Source: Owenia fusiformis (Eukaryota; Annelida; Polychaeta; Sabellida; Oweniidae). Taken from it: a stretch of DNA of 64,000 nt. Below the pieces are notes generated by a model that did no database searches, had not been told where the DNA came from, and was given only the letters and a program-made list of their open reading frames with translations. This document shows positions 13,215-24,071 of this stretch, piece by piece. The position numbers were made by a program, and so were the translations under genes. The stretch covers positions 14,490,714 through 14,554,713 of the forward strand of contig CAIIXF020000007.1 of the NCBI GenBank assembly GCA_903813345.2. The letters are read 5' to 3'. Numbering within the stretch: position 1 is the stretch's first letter; each line of letters opens with the position of its first letter.

Positions 13215-14850
13215 TATCATGTGTGCGTAAAATCATGTGGATATTTCATTTTGAGTAACTGAATTATTAAATTGACATATATATTGTCTTTGGAACATCA
13301 CCTTTACACAGAATTATTTTCATAATGATTGCTCGATTTGTTCCATGATGAAATGCAATTTTAGACCTGGAGCTGACTCGTATCAAAAAGTATTTAGCAA
13401 TGAGTTCAGGCTCACTGATTTTAAAGATAGATAAAATGAACGAAAGGGAAAAGGTTATGTGTGCCCAAAAGCATGTGGATATTTAACTTTCAATAAATGA
13501 ATTACAATTTTGATGTTTATATAATCTGGAGAACATCACCTTTACACATAATTATTTTTATGATAATTGTTCGATTTCTTTCATGATAAACTGCAATTTT
13601 AGACCTGATTTTTAGGATAAATAAAATGAGCAAAAGAAGAAAAGGTCACGTGTGCGTAAAAGCGTGTCAGTATTTGGATTTGAAGAAATGAATTAAAGTT
13701 TTGACATTAATATTATTTGTGAAGCATCACCTTAACATAGAATTATTTTGATAATTTTTGCTTGATTCCTTCCATGAGAAACTGCAATTATAGATCTGAC
13801 ACGCGTATCAAAGAAGTACATGTATTTGGCAATTGCGTCCAGTCTCATTGGTTTTCAAGGTAAATGAAATAAGCAAAACTGGAAAAGGTCATGTGTGCGT
13901 AAATGCGTGTCAGTATTTAATTTTGAAGAATTGAATTAACTTTTTGACATTAATATTATTTGTGAAGCATCACCTTAACATAGAATTATTTTTATAATTT
14001 TTGCTTGATTCTTTCCATGAGAAAATGCAATTATAGACCTGGCACGCGTATCAAAGAAGTATTTGGCAATTGCGGCCAGTCTCATTGGTTTTCAAGGTAA
14101 ATGAAATAAGCAAAACTGGAAAAGGTCATGTGTGCGCAAATGCGTGTCAGTATTTAATTTTGAAGAAATGAATTAATTTTTTGACATTAATATTATTTGT
14201 GAAGCATCACCTCTACGCAGAATTATTTTTACAATTTTTGCTTGGTTCCTTCCATGAGAAAAATGCAATTATAGACCTGGTACACGTATCAAGGTTGTAT
14301 TTAGAAATTGCGTTCGGTCTCCTTGGTTTTCAAGGTAAATTAAATGAGCAAAACTGTAGAAGGTCATGTGTGCTTAAAAGCGTGTGAGTATTTAATCTTT
14401 GATAAATTTTTTGACATTTTTGACATTTATTATATGTATGGGTAATCATCTTTACATAGAATTATTTTTTGATTGAAATTTAGTTCCTTCTATTAGAAAG
14501 GCATGGCTAAGATTGGTTCTTATGTACAACTGTAATGAGATTTTTATGTTTGAATCGCACAAAAAGAGATAATGTCACATGTGCGTGAATGCAAGTCAAT
14601 ATCTTATTTTAAAAACTGAATTATGATTTTGACATTATTTTCATAAGCTTTAAACCATTGCCTTTCCACATATTTATTTATTTTAACATGAGAACTTTAA
14701 ACATGTTCATAACTGAACGGTCAATGTGAGTTGATCATGAATGAAAATAAAAAATATCAATTATCTGCGCATTTTCGTTATATTACGTCATACGGGATTT
14801 CGTGCTTTAAGTGGGCTGAAAGTGGAAATGGCACGTGTGCGAAAACGTTT
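13215..14850 (+). repeat. Diverged tandem repeat of about 240 bp
   Basis: A word of the form 'gtgtgcgtaaaagcgtgt' recurs near 13222, 13459, 13651, 13893, 14131, 14371, 14580 and 14837, giving about seven units of 190-260 bp, mostly near 240. Each unit also carries 'ttgacattaatattatttg', 'catcacctttacat' and 'ccatgagaaaatgcaatta'. The central units (13650-14370) are the most alike and the edges are eroded, as expected of an ageing satellite kept alike by unequal exchange. The open frames inside are by-products. Confidence 0.75.
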
Positions 14851-16384
14851 GTTATCAATTCATCTTTCAAAACACATTTTTATTTTTTACATATCTATGA
14901 TCTATGATATATAACCTATGTAAAGAATTATTTTCAAATAAATTGCTAGGTTAATTCAATAAGCAATTCTGAGGTATATTTGAACTTTAATTCCATAGCA
15001 GATGTAATTCGGACAAAAGTTTTAAAATTCAAGAAGAGATTAAATCAATCAAAATAAATCTTATAATACAAACAAGTCGACAATACTTGGTTCAGTTCTT
15101 TCATTTTCAATCATACCACGGTCATAGATTAACATAAGTGACCGTTCGAAAACATACCATTTTTGTAGAAAATGAAAGAAAATCGCGTTATAACATGTAT
15201 CGAGTATGTATCGATGTGGTAAAAAGCATTCTTCATTAGTCACACATTTAAGTTAAGGGAAGCCAAGATTATTTTAAAAATGAAACATTTGAATAGATAT
15301 TTTTAACATTGAAATACTTTTAGAAAGTAAGCTTATACTAGTAGATTTGCTAGAACTAGCTGTTTGGAATTCATCAACTTTTCTCCACATGATCATTTCG
15401 TAGTACAAATGCAGGTCATTCAAAGGAAATATAGGTTTCAACATCCCCGTCTATGATTATTGATCTTTTTCAGACAGCAAAGGTAAGTTTAAAACAGAAA
15501 TACTTCTTACGAATTCAAATTACATTTTAAACTTAGAATCGTGATCTACGATCTTATGGGTATGTCACAAATTTGATTAGATACATTCACTCAGCAGGCC
15601 ATTAAACATGTAATTAACTTTACAAGCGTAACTATAGGTAACTTTAATTTGTATGTATTTTAGTATAGGTATTTTAGTATGTTCAAGTTCTGTTGTCTCG
15701 AGAGTCAAACGATTATCATAGTTTATTTGGCTTGCTTTTAGAATTGGGAAAACAAAGGCAAGGTTTATGTTTCATGAACATTCCGATTTGATAGCAAACT
15801 TTATTTTTGAGTGTATTAAATCAAATAAAGCTTATTGCGTCGGGACCCGTACGTTCGCCCAATTAAAGGCAAATGTGCCGTCAATTAAAGAAACATGCAC
15901 AGTGGTACACCGTTTTTGGCAAACATAACACTGATAATAAAAATTCATCAATTGTTATGAAATTTGCACCATCATTAAAAAGAATCTCGAATTTAATGAT
16001 GACAAAATATCGGATAAATATGACAAGAAATAAAAATTTGTTACATTTTTTCCCAAAAAGTTGTAAAATAAAAATAAACTAAAAAAATAATATTTTCACG
16101 ACAAAAAATAAATAGTTCAACTGTATTGATTATACATGACGTTTTCAAAGAGTAGAGAGCTAGATTCAAAGCACCGTTCCTGCAAGTTTCAAATGAAAAT
16201 ATTAAAAAACGCGCGAGTATGAGAACCGCAACTTTCTATGTCTGCACTGACAAAAACTTGAAATCCCCGCTGTAAAGATATAGTCCAATGCGGATGTGCA
16301 CGTCATAAAACTGATGGGTTAAGGCAATGTGTCCTCCTACTGTATGAGTGAGAACAAAACATTAGCGCATAATCCCACCTGATC
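14851..16384. other. Gene-free stretch
   Basis: AT-rich sequence with no recognisable exon, RNA gene or long inverted repeat. The open frames at 15061 and 15873 have low-complexity translations and no motif. Confidence 0.5.
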
Positions 16385-16890
16385 ATTGGTCGCCAAGGGT
16401 CACATATGTCCAAATGATCCTTAAAACACCAAATACTTAGATATTGAGCTTTGACCTTGAGAGGACCTTGGTATTGATCTCGGCATCGGATCACTTACCA
16501 TTAGTCGGCAGAGGTCGCAGCACGTCCCAAGGACCTTAATTACCAAATACCTAAATATTGACCTTTGACTTAGGAATGACCTTCACCACAGGTCACCTAA
16601 TAATGGGTCGCCAAGTGTCGCAACAGCACTTTGACCTTGGAATGTCCTTGACCCATAAAGTTGGCCTTGAGCTCAATTCACCTAAAAAGATTAGCGTATA
16701 AACCCATTAATTTTTTAGATCTTGACCTTTGACCTTGAGACGACCTTGACCCATAAAATGGTCTAAAATGTTATTTGAGAACTTTTTGGAGTCATCTGAA
16801 GTATTTCGCGTTTTGATGCATTTGCATCAAGGCTTTTGCGACCCTTGACGACTCATAATTAGATGACCTGAGGTAAATGTCATTCATCAG
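16385..16890 (+). repeat. TGACCT-rich degenerate tandem repeat
   Basis: Words such as 'tgacctttgacctt', 'ggtcgccaag' and 'gaccttgaccc' recur with a spacing of about 110-125 bp (for example 'gtcgccaaggg' near 16390, 'gtcggcagagg' near 16503, 'gtcgccaagtg' near 16604). At about 16725 the arrangement TGACCTTTGACCT forms two inverted nuclear-receptor half-sites one base apart. I read this as an old transposon-derived repeat. Function is unknown. Confidence 0.5.
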
Positions 16891-16948
16891 GTCAAATGTC
16901 AATATCTATAGGACTTCGTGTGATACAAGTTTATCGAGCATTTGCTTT

Positions 16949-17428
16949 CTATACTTTATTTTTACATGAACGCATTATGTGTTTTTCGTTTTCTATTAAA
17001 TTGCAAACCTCGCAAATTATTTCATCGATCTTTAATTTTGGGCGTTCGTATCTACCCGTTTCTATTTTTAATTTGTGGTTACTGATACGAAACTTTGTTA
17101 GACTTCGTCGTTAATGCCCATTTGAAACTGAATCTAAATATGGTTCGAACCTGAAATTGCTTTTAAATATTTTGTATGTATTCAGTTTGCGACATTGGTC
17201 GGAATTCAATTGATTTCGCCAATAATCTTCAAAACTAATTTTTGATTTACAAACAACTTCGGATGCGTCAATAGTATATTCTTTTACATCTAAAGTATTA
17301 TTGATATTGCTGGGAGTATCTCCTGAAAATGATACTACCTCTAATTTATCCATTACACTTTTAAAGTTCAGCATCCACGATGACTTGTTGTTCTTTGATA
17401 AGATGACTCCAGAGATTTTAATGATCAC
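16949..17428 (-). pseudogene. Decayed LINE-type C-terminal fragment (zinc knuckle)
   Basis: The minus-strand translation contains 'YWRNQLNSDQCRKLNTYKI', then 'FEPYLDSV', then, after one in-frame TAA at about 17112, 'RRSLTKFRISNHKLKIETG' and the zinc-knuckle pattern CEVC-x9-H-x4-C ('ICEVCNLIENEKHIMRSC'). This succession is typical of the region after the reverse transcriptase in non-LTR retrotransposon proteins. It stops at TAG at 16949-16951. No reverse transcriptase lies upstream, so this is an isolated, probably dead remnant. The single stop suggests moderate age. Confidence 0.6.
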
Positions 17429-17429
17429 T

Positions 17430-18199
17430 TTTAATTCTCACATAATCACCAGTGCAGTATTTAGTGGTTTCAATGGTTTCGCACCATGGCGCCTATTATG
17501 GTATTTTGCATATGATGATTTTGCATGACTGTCTGAAAGCCGAACTTTGGATTCTATTGGCCAATTAGGCTCAAGGTTTTCAGGGAGTCAGTAGTTGACA
17601 TGTACAACTACCCCAAAAGGTGTTTTTATAAGTTTAAATTGTTTAATTGACAAATTGTCTTAATCACTTATTGAAGTGACAATTATTGTATAGAGAATTA
17701 AGGAATCACCCCTCCTAAATTGCAACCTCGAATGGTAAAGGAGTAGTATCGATATGGTGAACTTTTTGGACACGAATTTCTCTTCAGTTATCAAAACATT
17801 CTGAAAATTTTACTCATCATCAATTTAATGGTCATCTTTTGGATGGTAACATTATAATTTGAAATATATATAAATACTTTTTTCTATATCGTTTTAGAAA
17901 ACACACCAGACACTATTTTGGTTATTGGTATCATAAGTTCGGAATGAAATGGTTTGGTTGATTTTAAAAAAAGTATCTTGAAATAAAAGGTTTATCTTAA
18001 TTTTTAACTATTTGGGGGTTTTGTTTTAAGTTTTTGCATACTTTTTGTTACATCAACCAAAATTTCCTTTGTATAACTATAATATTTAGAGGTCTAAGAA
18101 AATGTTGCATATGCTATTTTGTTCCAACAAGGTTCGGAAAGACATTTTGTTTCATTCTCATTCTTGTTCAAAAACAATTGCACTAAAAAACAAAAAATG
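17430..18199. other. Gene-free stretch
   Basis: AT-rich and without a recognisable exon or long repeat. It separates the LINE remnant from the TTAA-flanked element. Confidence 0.45.
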
Positions 18200-19039
18200 T
18201 TAAAGTCCCCGTCTAAAGTTTGAAAAAAAATTTTTATCATTCATTTACTATTTGTCAGGACTTAAAAAGTGATTTTAGAGATTTTTGAACAAAAAAAAAA
18301 TTTTGAAAAAAAAGTTGTGAGCATTTCATTTCTCAAATATTCAAATTTCCCGCCATTTTTCAAAAAAAGTTGAAATTTCTTAATCATCAAATATTTCTTA
18401 ATGCATTTCAAAAAAGATTATCTTTTTAACACCAATGCATAGGTTGAACAAAGGACACACTATTTCAATAATAAAATGCCATATTAAATGGGCCACTTCA
18501 ATGTTTTAACATATCAAAAATATTTTGAAACATTAGTGATGTCACTAAGGTACCAAAAACTTTTTGAAAAAAATTGAAAACTTTTTTTCGATGTCAATCT
18601 TTTCTAAATATGTTAGACTTTCATAAAAAACCAATGTTGATTGTCTAACCAGGTTAAAAGGAAGAACAAATTATGTTTTAGATATCACTGTACCATTGGT
18701 TTCTATGAGAAGTAAAATTTTGAAATGCATTTTTCTCAGAACCATTTTCATGTACTGATAAGTTCATTTCTCGCTTATTTATGAACCGATTTTCTTAATT
18801 TTTCGGCAAAAAACATGGGAGGATGTATGCTATGCATTGGTATGAATTGTGGCTAATTAGAAGATATGAGTGACCTCTAAAAGTTGGTTTTAAATAAATT
18901 CACAAATTTTGGAACAAAAAGTCTATCAAAAACCACTTTTTGAAATTTAAAAAAAAAGTTTCACATATCACACTTTGATAACATTGGGTAAGACTACAAT
19001 ATGAGCCAAAGTGGTTTAAATTTTATATGGGGCCTTTAA
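18200..19039. mobile_element. TTAA-flanked non-autonomous DNA element (840 bp)
   Basis: It is bounded by TTAA at both ends, with inverted termini: left TTAAAGTCCCCGTCTAAA, right the complement of TTAAAGGCCCCATATAAA. TTAA duplications are typical of piggyBac-type and some other DNA transposons. Its right-hand 200 bp is nearly the same as the short element at 59621-59854, in the same orientation. The interior is poor in coding frames. Confidence 0.6.
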
Positions 19040-19523
19040 CAAAAACAGTCATATAAAATATATATAAATAATTGTTGCACTAAATTGTTGCCAATCAGTC
19101 AACATTACATAAAGGACAGTGTTTTTTACAGAATGTTTTCAATAATAGGTTTAAGAGAAAAAACATTGTTGAATTCAGTTCACCATATCGATACCTATTC
19201 TTTCTTAATATTAATATTAACATTGTAGAATCCAAATATTTGAATATCTCACCGTACCCCCCCCCCCCCCCCTTCCTACTTTGGGGTCACTTTGCTCGTT
19301 ATTTGTTCCGATATGTCAATCTGGCAAAATATTGCTCCCAACATGTTTTCCTCTCTATCCCTTCTAATCCCTATAACTGTATAATGTATTACTTTCAACT
19401 TCTAACTATATGACAAAGTCGACCTTTAAATAATAACAAACTCTTCGATTGCAATAATATACAGTTTTATTCCAATGCTTAAATCGCTTTAACATAATTT
19501 AAATTTGCTTTAAAGTCGACTGC
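19040..19523. other. 3' flank of the secreted-protein gene
   Basis: Contains a cytosine run at about 19257-19272 and the probable poly(A) signal and 3' UTR of the gene that ends at 19524. Nothing else was recognised. Confidence 0.5.
19466..19471 (-). promoter_or_regulatory. Probable poly(A) signal AATAAA
   Basis: A canonical AATAAA hexamer on the minus strand lies 52 bases beyond the stop codon of the gene at 19524-24071, a normal distance for 3'-end processing. That placement supports this stop as the true end of the gene. Confidence 0.55.
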
Positions 19524-22500
19524 TTATGGGACAACAAGGAATCTAGGATGACCATCTCCACATGAAACCTTTCCATCACAACTCCAGATGAAGTATTCAC
19601 CAGTCGAAAATGCTATCTTCAAGGCATGTGAATGACTGTTCTTTGTCTCAGAAGTGACATCTACGATTCCTCCATTTTGGGCGACCTCTACGTCATCCGC
19701 TGTCAGCTCAACCAAGTGGGTATGTGGACTTAAGGTGGATACTCCAGTTTCAAGAGTGATAGCTTGGAAAGGCCCTGGTGTAGGTTGTACAATGTTTGCG
19801 AAATGTGACATTTCTCTGTACAAGGTCGAATGGGTTGTGCTCTCTTGTACCAAATCTCGGAGTGCTTCCATTTCCTGATAATTAGTTGAACCCTCTTCGT
19901 GTACTGGCATTATCGGATAACGTTGCCTCAGGCTACCTACGCCTGGAATTTCAGGTAATAATATGTAAGTACCAGATGCAGCTACCTTACGTACGTTACC
20001 CTCTTGGTCCAGCACTCCAACGGCATCTTTTGCTGTATCAGCAGCGTCCCCTCCTTTAGCAGGCTTACCGGTATAAAACTCTATTGGCGTTTGGTAGAAA
20101 ATCTGATGATTGGTACCGTTATAAGCAGTATTTGACATGAAGCCACCATTTCGACCATTTGCATCAACGAATTTATGTTCTGGCTGGTTATTGTCGTATG
20201 CGTTTCCTTTGTATGGTATATTGTATGGATTCCACTTACTAAGTGGGGTTAACCAGATGATTTCAAGCGGAACAGCGAAGCTCCAGCGAGATTTAAGAAT
20301 GCATCTTGTCGCATCATAGTCTGGCTCATCTTTGTTACATTTTTCCAAAGCCATCTCCCTAACGCTCTTCTGCGAGGTCTTTGCCATAAACACAGAGTCA
20401 TCGGAAAATGCTCTGCGGAGAACATTGACTCCCATGGCATCAGGAACAGACGAGCTATAGAATCTGTGATAAAACGCTGCATTCAAGGGATCGTTTGTAT
20501 GTATATCGAGTACTTCTTCACCGTCTATTGTCGTATCTGTCAGTGACCCAACATAATTGTCTTTACCTGGTATTTCTTTCATAATTTCATCAAGTAATGT
20601 TGGTCCAGATCGCGCATGTTTTTTAAAGTCAGAAGTATCATCAGAGTTCAGTCTAAACCTTGCGTTTCTCGATTGCTCATATTTATCCATTGGTAAATTT
20701 CGAACCAATCTGAACATGAAATCATCGATGAGTCGAAGTCTGTCCAATTTTATTTCCTTCTTGATTGGATGGCACAGGATGCGATAGTTCCATTGTGCAA
20801 ATTCTGGTTGGGTTGCATTATCGAAACCCATAATTGAGACGGGTAGGAAGGCAATGTTCTCTAGTCTTGACTTCGATCCACTGTATGAGGTATATCTGCA
20901 AAACGTAATTGAATAACAAATAACATGTGCATGGGCGTCCCCATTCTGAGCCAATCCCGGGATTACGTTAATCACACCGGAATAGTCTGACAACGGTAAA
21001 GTCAGATACCGTTGTCACAAATGGCGGACATAATCGTCGCTTCAATTAGATTTTCACGAACTGTATGTTTAATAGAGCACCTAGACTAAATTCCTTTGAA
21101 ACAACAATCAATCAAACTGTTTCAATGCTCATTGTACAGTTAATAATGTTCTACCATCGAAATAAAGTCTTAAATTTAACCGATCAATATGAGTTACGGG
21201 ACAACGGACACTGCAATTACCACTTGCCGTCTTTCTAAATTACTCAATTTCAGCTTCCGTTGTCAATGACGATATCGAAGATGCTATATTGTGGCGATTT
21301 GATTAAAATTGGGATTTCATATGAAACATCATCACAAAAGCTTATTACATGCACAGAATTGGCGACGATAAAATCCCATGAAATGAGTACCAAGTAATTA
21401 AAGGGTTGAAGCGACGGTTATGTCCGCCATTTGTGACGGTATCTGATTTTACCCTTGTCAGGCTATTCCGGTGTGTTAATGGCGCTGGGGATAAGTAGAC
21501 TCGAAGGAAAGAAGAACTATGTGCTCTGGCGAAAGTGGAGGGGGTGCTATTAGACGTAAACATGCAAATACAAGTCATTTAACTATTGCTTAAGAATGAG
21601 GAATTAATTAAGTATAGTTCTGTTTAAAATGCAAGATAAAAAGTAGTTTCTATCTGTTTTGTGAGAAGTTGTTTGGTCGGTTGTAAATTAGACATTAGAG
21701 AGGTTTCGCTCAAAGGGTTAGCTAAAATGTATCCGTATCTCGTTACGTTTACGAATACGTATTTCGATAATTTTCGTTTCGCAGTTCGTTTTTTAAGTAC
21801 GTAATTATAAACGCATCTCAATCCGTGTTTAATAGTAGTGAAAACTAGAGTCAAATAAAAGACTTCATCTGCACTAATATTTCAATACACCATTGGGAGT
21901 GTCAGCTTTCAGAATCACAACTTCATAAGTATTTTTGGTGGATGCAAAAATATATATTTAACCCTTTCATCCCCAAGGGGTCATTTATTAATTTCATGAA
22001 ATCAATTTCAAAATGAAGAATATCCCATAGGCCAGAAAAGATTATTTCTAGGTTTACAAAAAAACAATTCAGTGTCAAATTATATTTTGGGGGATATTTA
22101 AGAGTTTGAACCCAGATAGGCTGAAATAGTTGTCATTAAGTGAAGTGCAGTGACTGCATTATGCTACAAAATGTGTAAACATTTCTGTTTTTCTGTTTCT
22201 GTATTTGAAATTAGTGTGTCCATTTACGTTTACTTATTTTGTCCTGAGAATATTAAGAATCTGAACAAATGGTATAAGTGATTCACTTTGTCATATCAAG
22301 CTTGACTGAAATCCATCCAGCCAAATATTGTATTTGACCGAGCTATTGCCACACCTTTTTTATTTACGTATCACAAATCCTGTAATTTAGGAAAAATATC
22401 GCAGAGTGTAATAACAAACTACGTAGAGGTATAGGTAAATGAGTTATTTACGCTTATCTTTACCTCCCTAATACGTTACGGATACGGGTCCGTTGAGCTC

Positions 22501-24071
22501 AAAAACGTTTTGCAAAACCTCTCTATTCTAAACCGTTAATTTATCGATATAATATACTATCCTACACTTAGTGTACTAAATGTATAATAACATTAAAAAA
22601 TAAATTTGATATCTATTGGCAAAATGAATAACCGGAGGATATCGTGATGATATACTCCGGGCGGAGGATATCGTGACGATATACTCCGGAAAACCCAATA
22701 TGCGGAGAATATTGTGACGATATACTCCGCTTGTTGATTTCCCCCTAAATTGACTCTATTTGGCATGAAATTCATTTTGCAACATTATACATTTAGTACA
22801 CTCCTTTTAAGTGTAGGATAATAAGAACATCCTATGATTTTTTCAGAATATCATTTTAATCTACTCGGTGATATTGATATATGCACTCGTTCGCTTTGCT
22901 CTCTCGTGCAGATATCAATATCACCTCGTAGATAAAAATGATATTCCTCAAAATCATAGGATATCCTATAAATAATAAGATTAGCTGATATACCTAATTT
23001 TTTCTTGGAGATCAAACCAACTCGAAGCATCCAAGAAATGCCTGTCGCTAAAGAATGACTCTAGACTCTCCTCTGGGTCCAACCAGGCGCCTTCTAAATA
23101 ACACAAGACAGGTTTGAAGTACTGCGTATAGTCCCTAACACTATGATCCTGATCCTTCCAAGCTTTGAACCATTCACGCATCTCTAATATTTGCCCATCA
23201 ACACTAGGCTGGTCTAAGACAGCTTGTGGAATATCAGGGAAAGGCACCTCCTGTATTTTGTGGAATTCTGTGCTTGTTTCGCTCGGCATATTAAGCCTAA
23301 AATCGTTGTGTCGAGTACGGAATTCAACGCCATTGAGAACTGCTGTAAATTCTCCAAGTCCACACGTACGAATGTTATTATTGTGTTGATGTATGGATGC
23401 GACACCTCCTCCACCAAACGACCTTTGGTGGTAAGATTTGAAACCTGTTTCCCGATTTCTTACCTACAAAAACGAAGGTATATACACATGTACGGCCCAA
23501 CTGGTATGAAAGACGCATTGGCATTATACTCTAGGAAATGTTTCAAAACACAAAATAATGAGTTCAACATTACCTGCCTCACACCGGACTGCCCTTCACC
23601 ACGGATGCGTTCTTCAACATACAACTGCTGCATCATTATCTGGCGCGATACGACTTCTACAGTCTGTTCCAATGCGCTTGTTCTGTCATCATTGATCAAC
23701 GTGTCCAGTTTTTCTGCAATCATTTGCATGTGTAATTCTTAGCTATCTGTGTTGTGTTATCTCTGTAAACTATTTGCAATTTTAATAGATGCCAAAAGTA
23801 CTATACCCAAAGGGGAAAAACAACTATATTAGAAATTTAATTCTCGGTCAGATTAAAATCACAAAGGTCGACAGCATCCCAAAACAATGCTCTGAACATA
23901 CAAAGAGACTGTGTCTAACGACCAAAATCATATTTTCTTACCTTCAATAGCATCCAGCCGTTCCGTATCTACAGAAACAGCTCTCCTCATTCTCGAAGGA
24001 TGTATCTCTACGAAAGCTGCTTCGGTGGAAATAAACACCATTCCAAGCAGCGTCAGATATAGCAACGCCAT
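19524..24071 (-). CDS. Secreted protein of unknown function, 703 aa, four exons
   Basis: Exons on the minus strand are 24071-23942, 23713-23574, 23463-22994 and 20895-19524. All borders are GT..AG, phases match at every junction, and the CDS is 2112 nt with stop. The start ATG (24071-24069) opens a hydrophobic signal peptide (MALLYLTLLGMVFISTEA), followed by RMRR at residues 27-30, a possible furin-type cleavage site. Residues about 33-90 look helical. The rest is a long soluble region beginning 'NIRTCGLGEFTAVLNGVEF'. Near the C-terminus, HTH at 638-640 and HSH at 668-670 flank an acidic, glycine-containing segment, and the end has Cys686 and Cys692. I have no name for the family; it resembles uncharacterised proteins of marine invertebrates, an impression only. 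The 2.1-kb third intron carries three MITEs. The protein-like start 'MSDYSGV' at 20993 is intronic transposon sequence, not coding. Confidence 0.85.
20973..21475. mobile_element. MITE, CACACCGGAATAG ends, 503 bp
   Basis: It lies in intron 3 of the secreted-protein gene. Its long inverted ends begin CACACCGGAATAGyCTGAC and continue through 'caaatggcggacata'. It is flanked by direct TTAAT repeats at 20968-20972 and 21476-21480, the likely target-site duplication. Related copies are at 32671-33156 (left tip missing) and 49166-49365 (right part only). No coding capacity. Confidence 0.8.
22557..22820. mobile_element. MITE with three 27-bp palindromes
   Basis: Its inverted ends read TATCCTACACTTA ... 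TAAGTGTAGGATA, followed inward by GTGTACTAAATGTA. The centre carries three near-perfect palindromes of the form CGGAGgATATCGT-g-ACGATATaCTCCG. A second copy is at 47863-48115. In both places it is followed, after the same 'ataagaac' spacer, by the hairpin element of the next entry. Confidence 0.7.
22829..22962. mobile_element. Foldback element of 134 bp
   Basis: About 50 bases at each end are inverted copies (ATCCTATGATTTTT ... AAAATCATAGGAT), leaving a loop of about 30 bases. Transcribed as intron RNA it would form a long hairpin. A second copy is at 48124-48240 with a shorter loop. Confidence 0.65.

Noticed and set aside
12931-13230. Plus-strand open frame of 99 codons
   Set aside because: It overlaps the start of the 240-bp repeat and has no motif or splice signals.
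20896-20993. Upstream extension of the large exon starting 'MSDYSGVINVIPGLAQ'
   Set aside because: It lies in the intron. The TIR of a MITE encodes its first residues, and a clear acceptor at 20896-20897 joins in phase to the exon ending at 22994.
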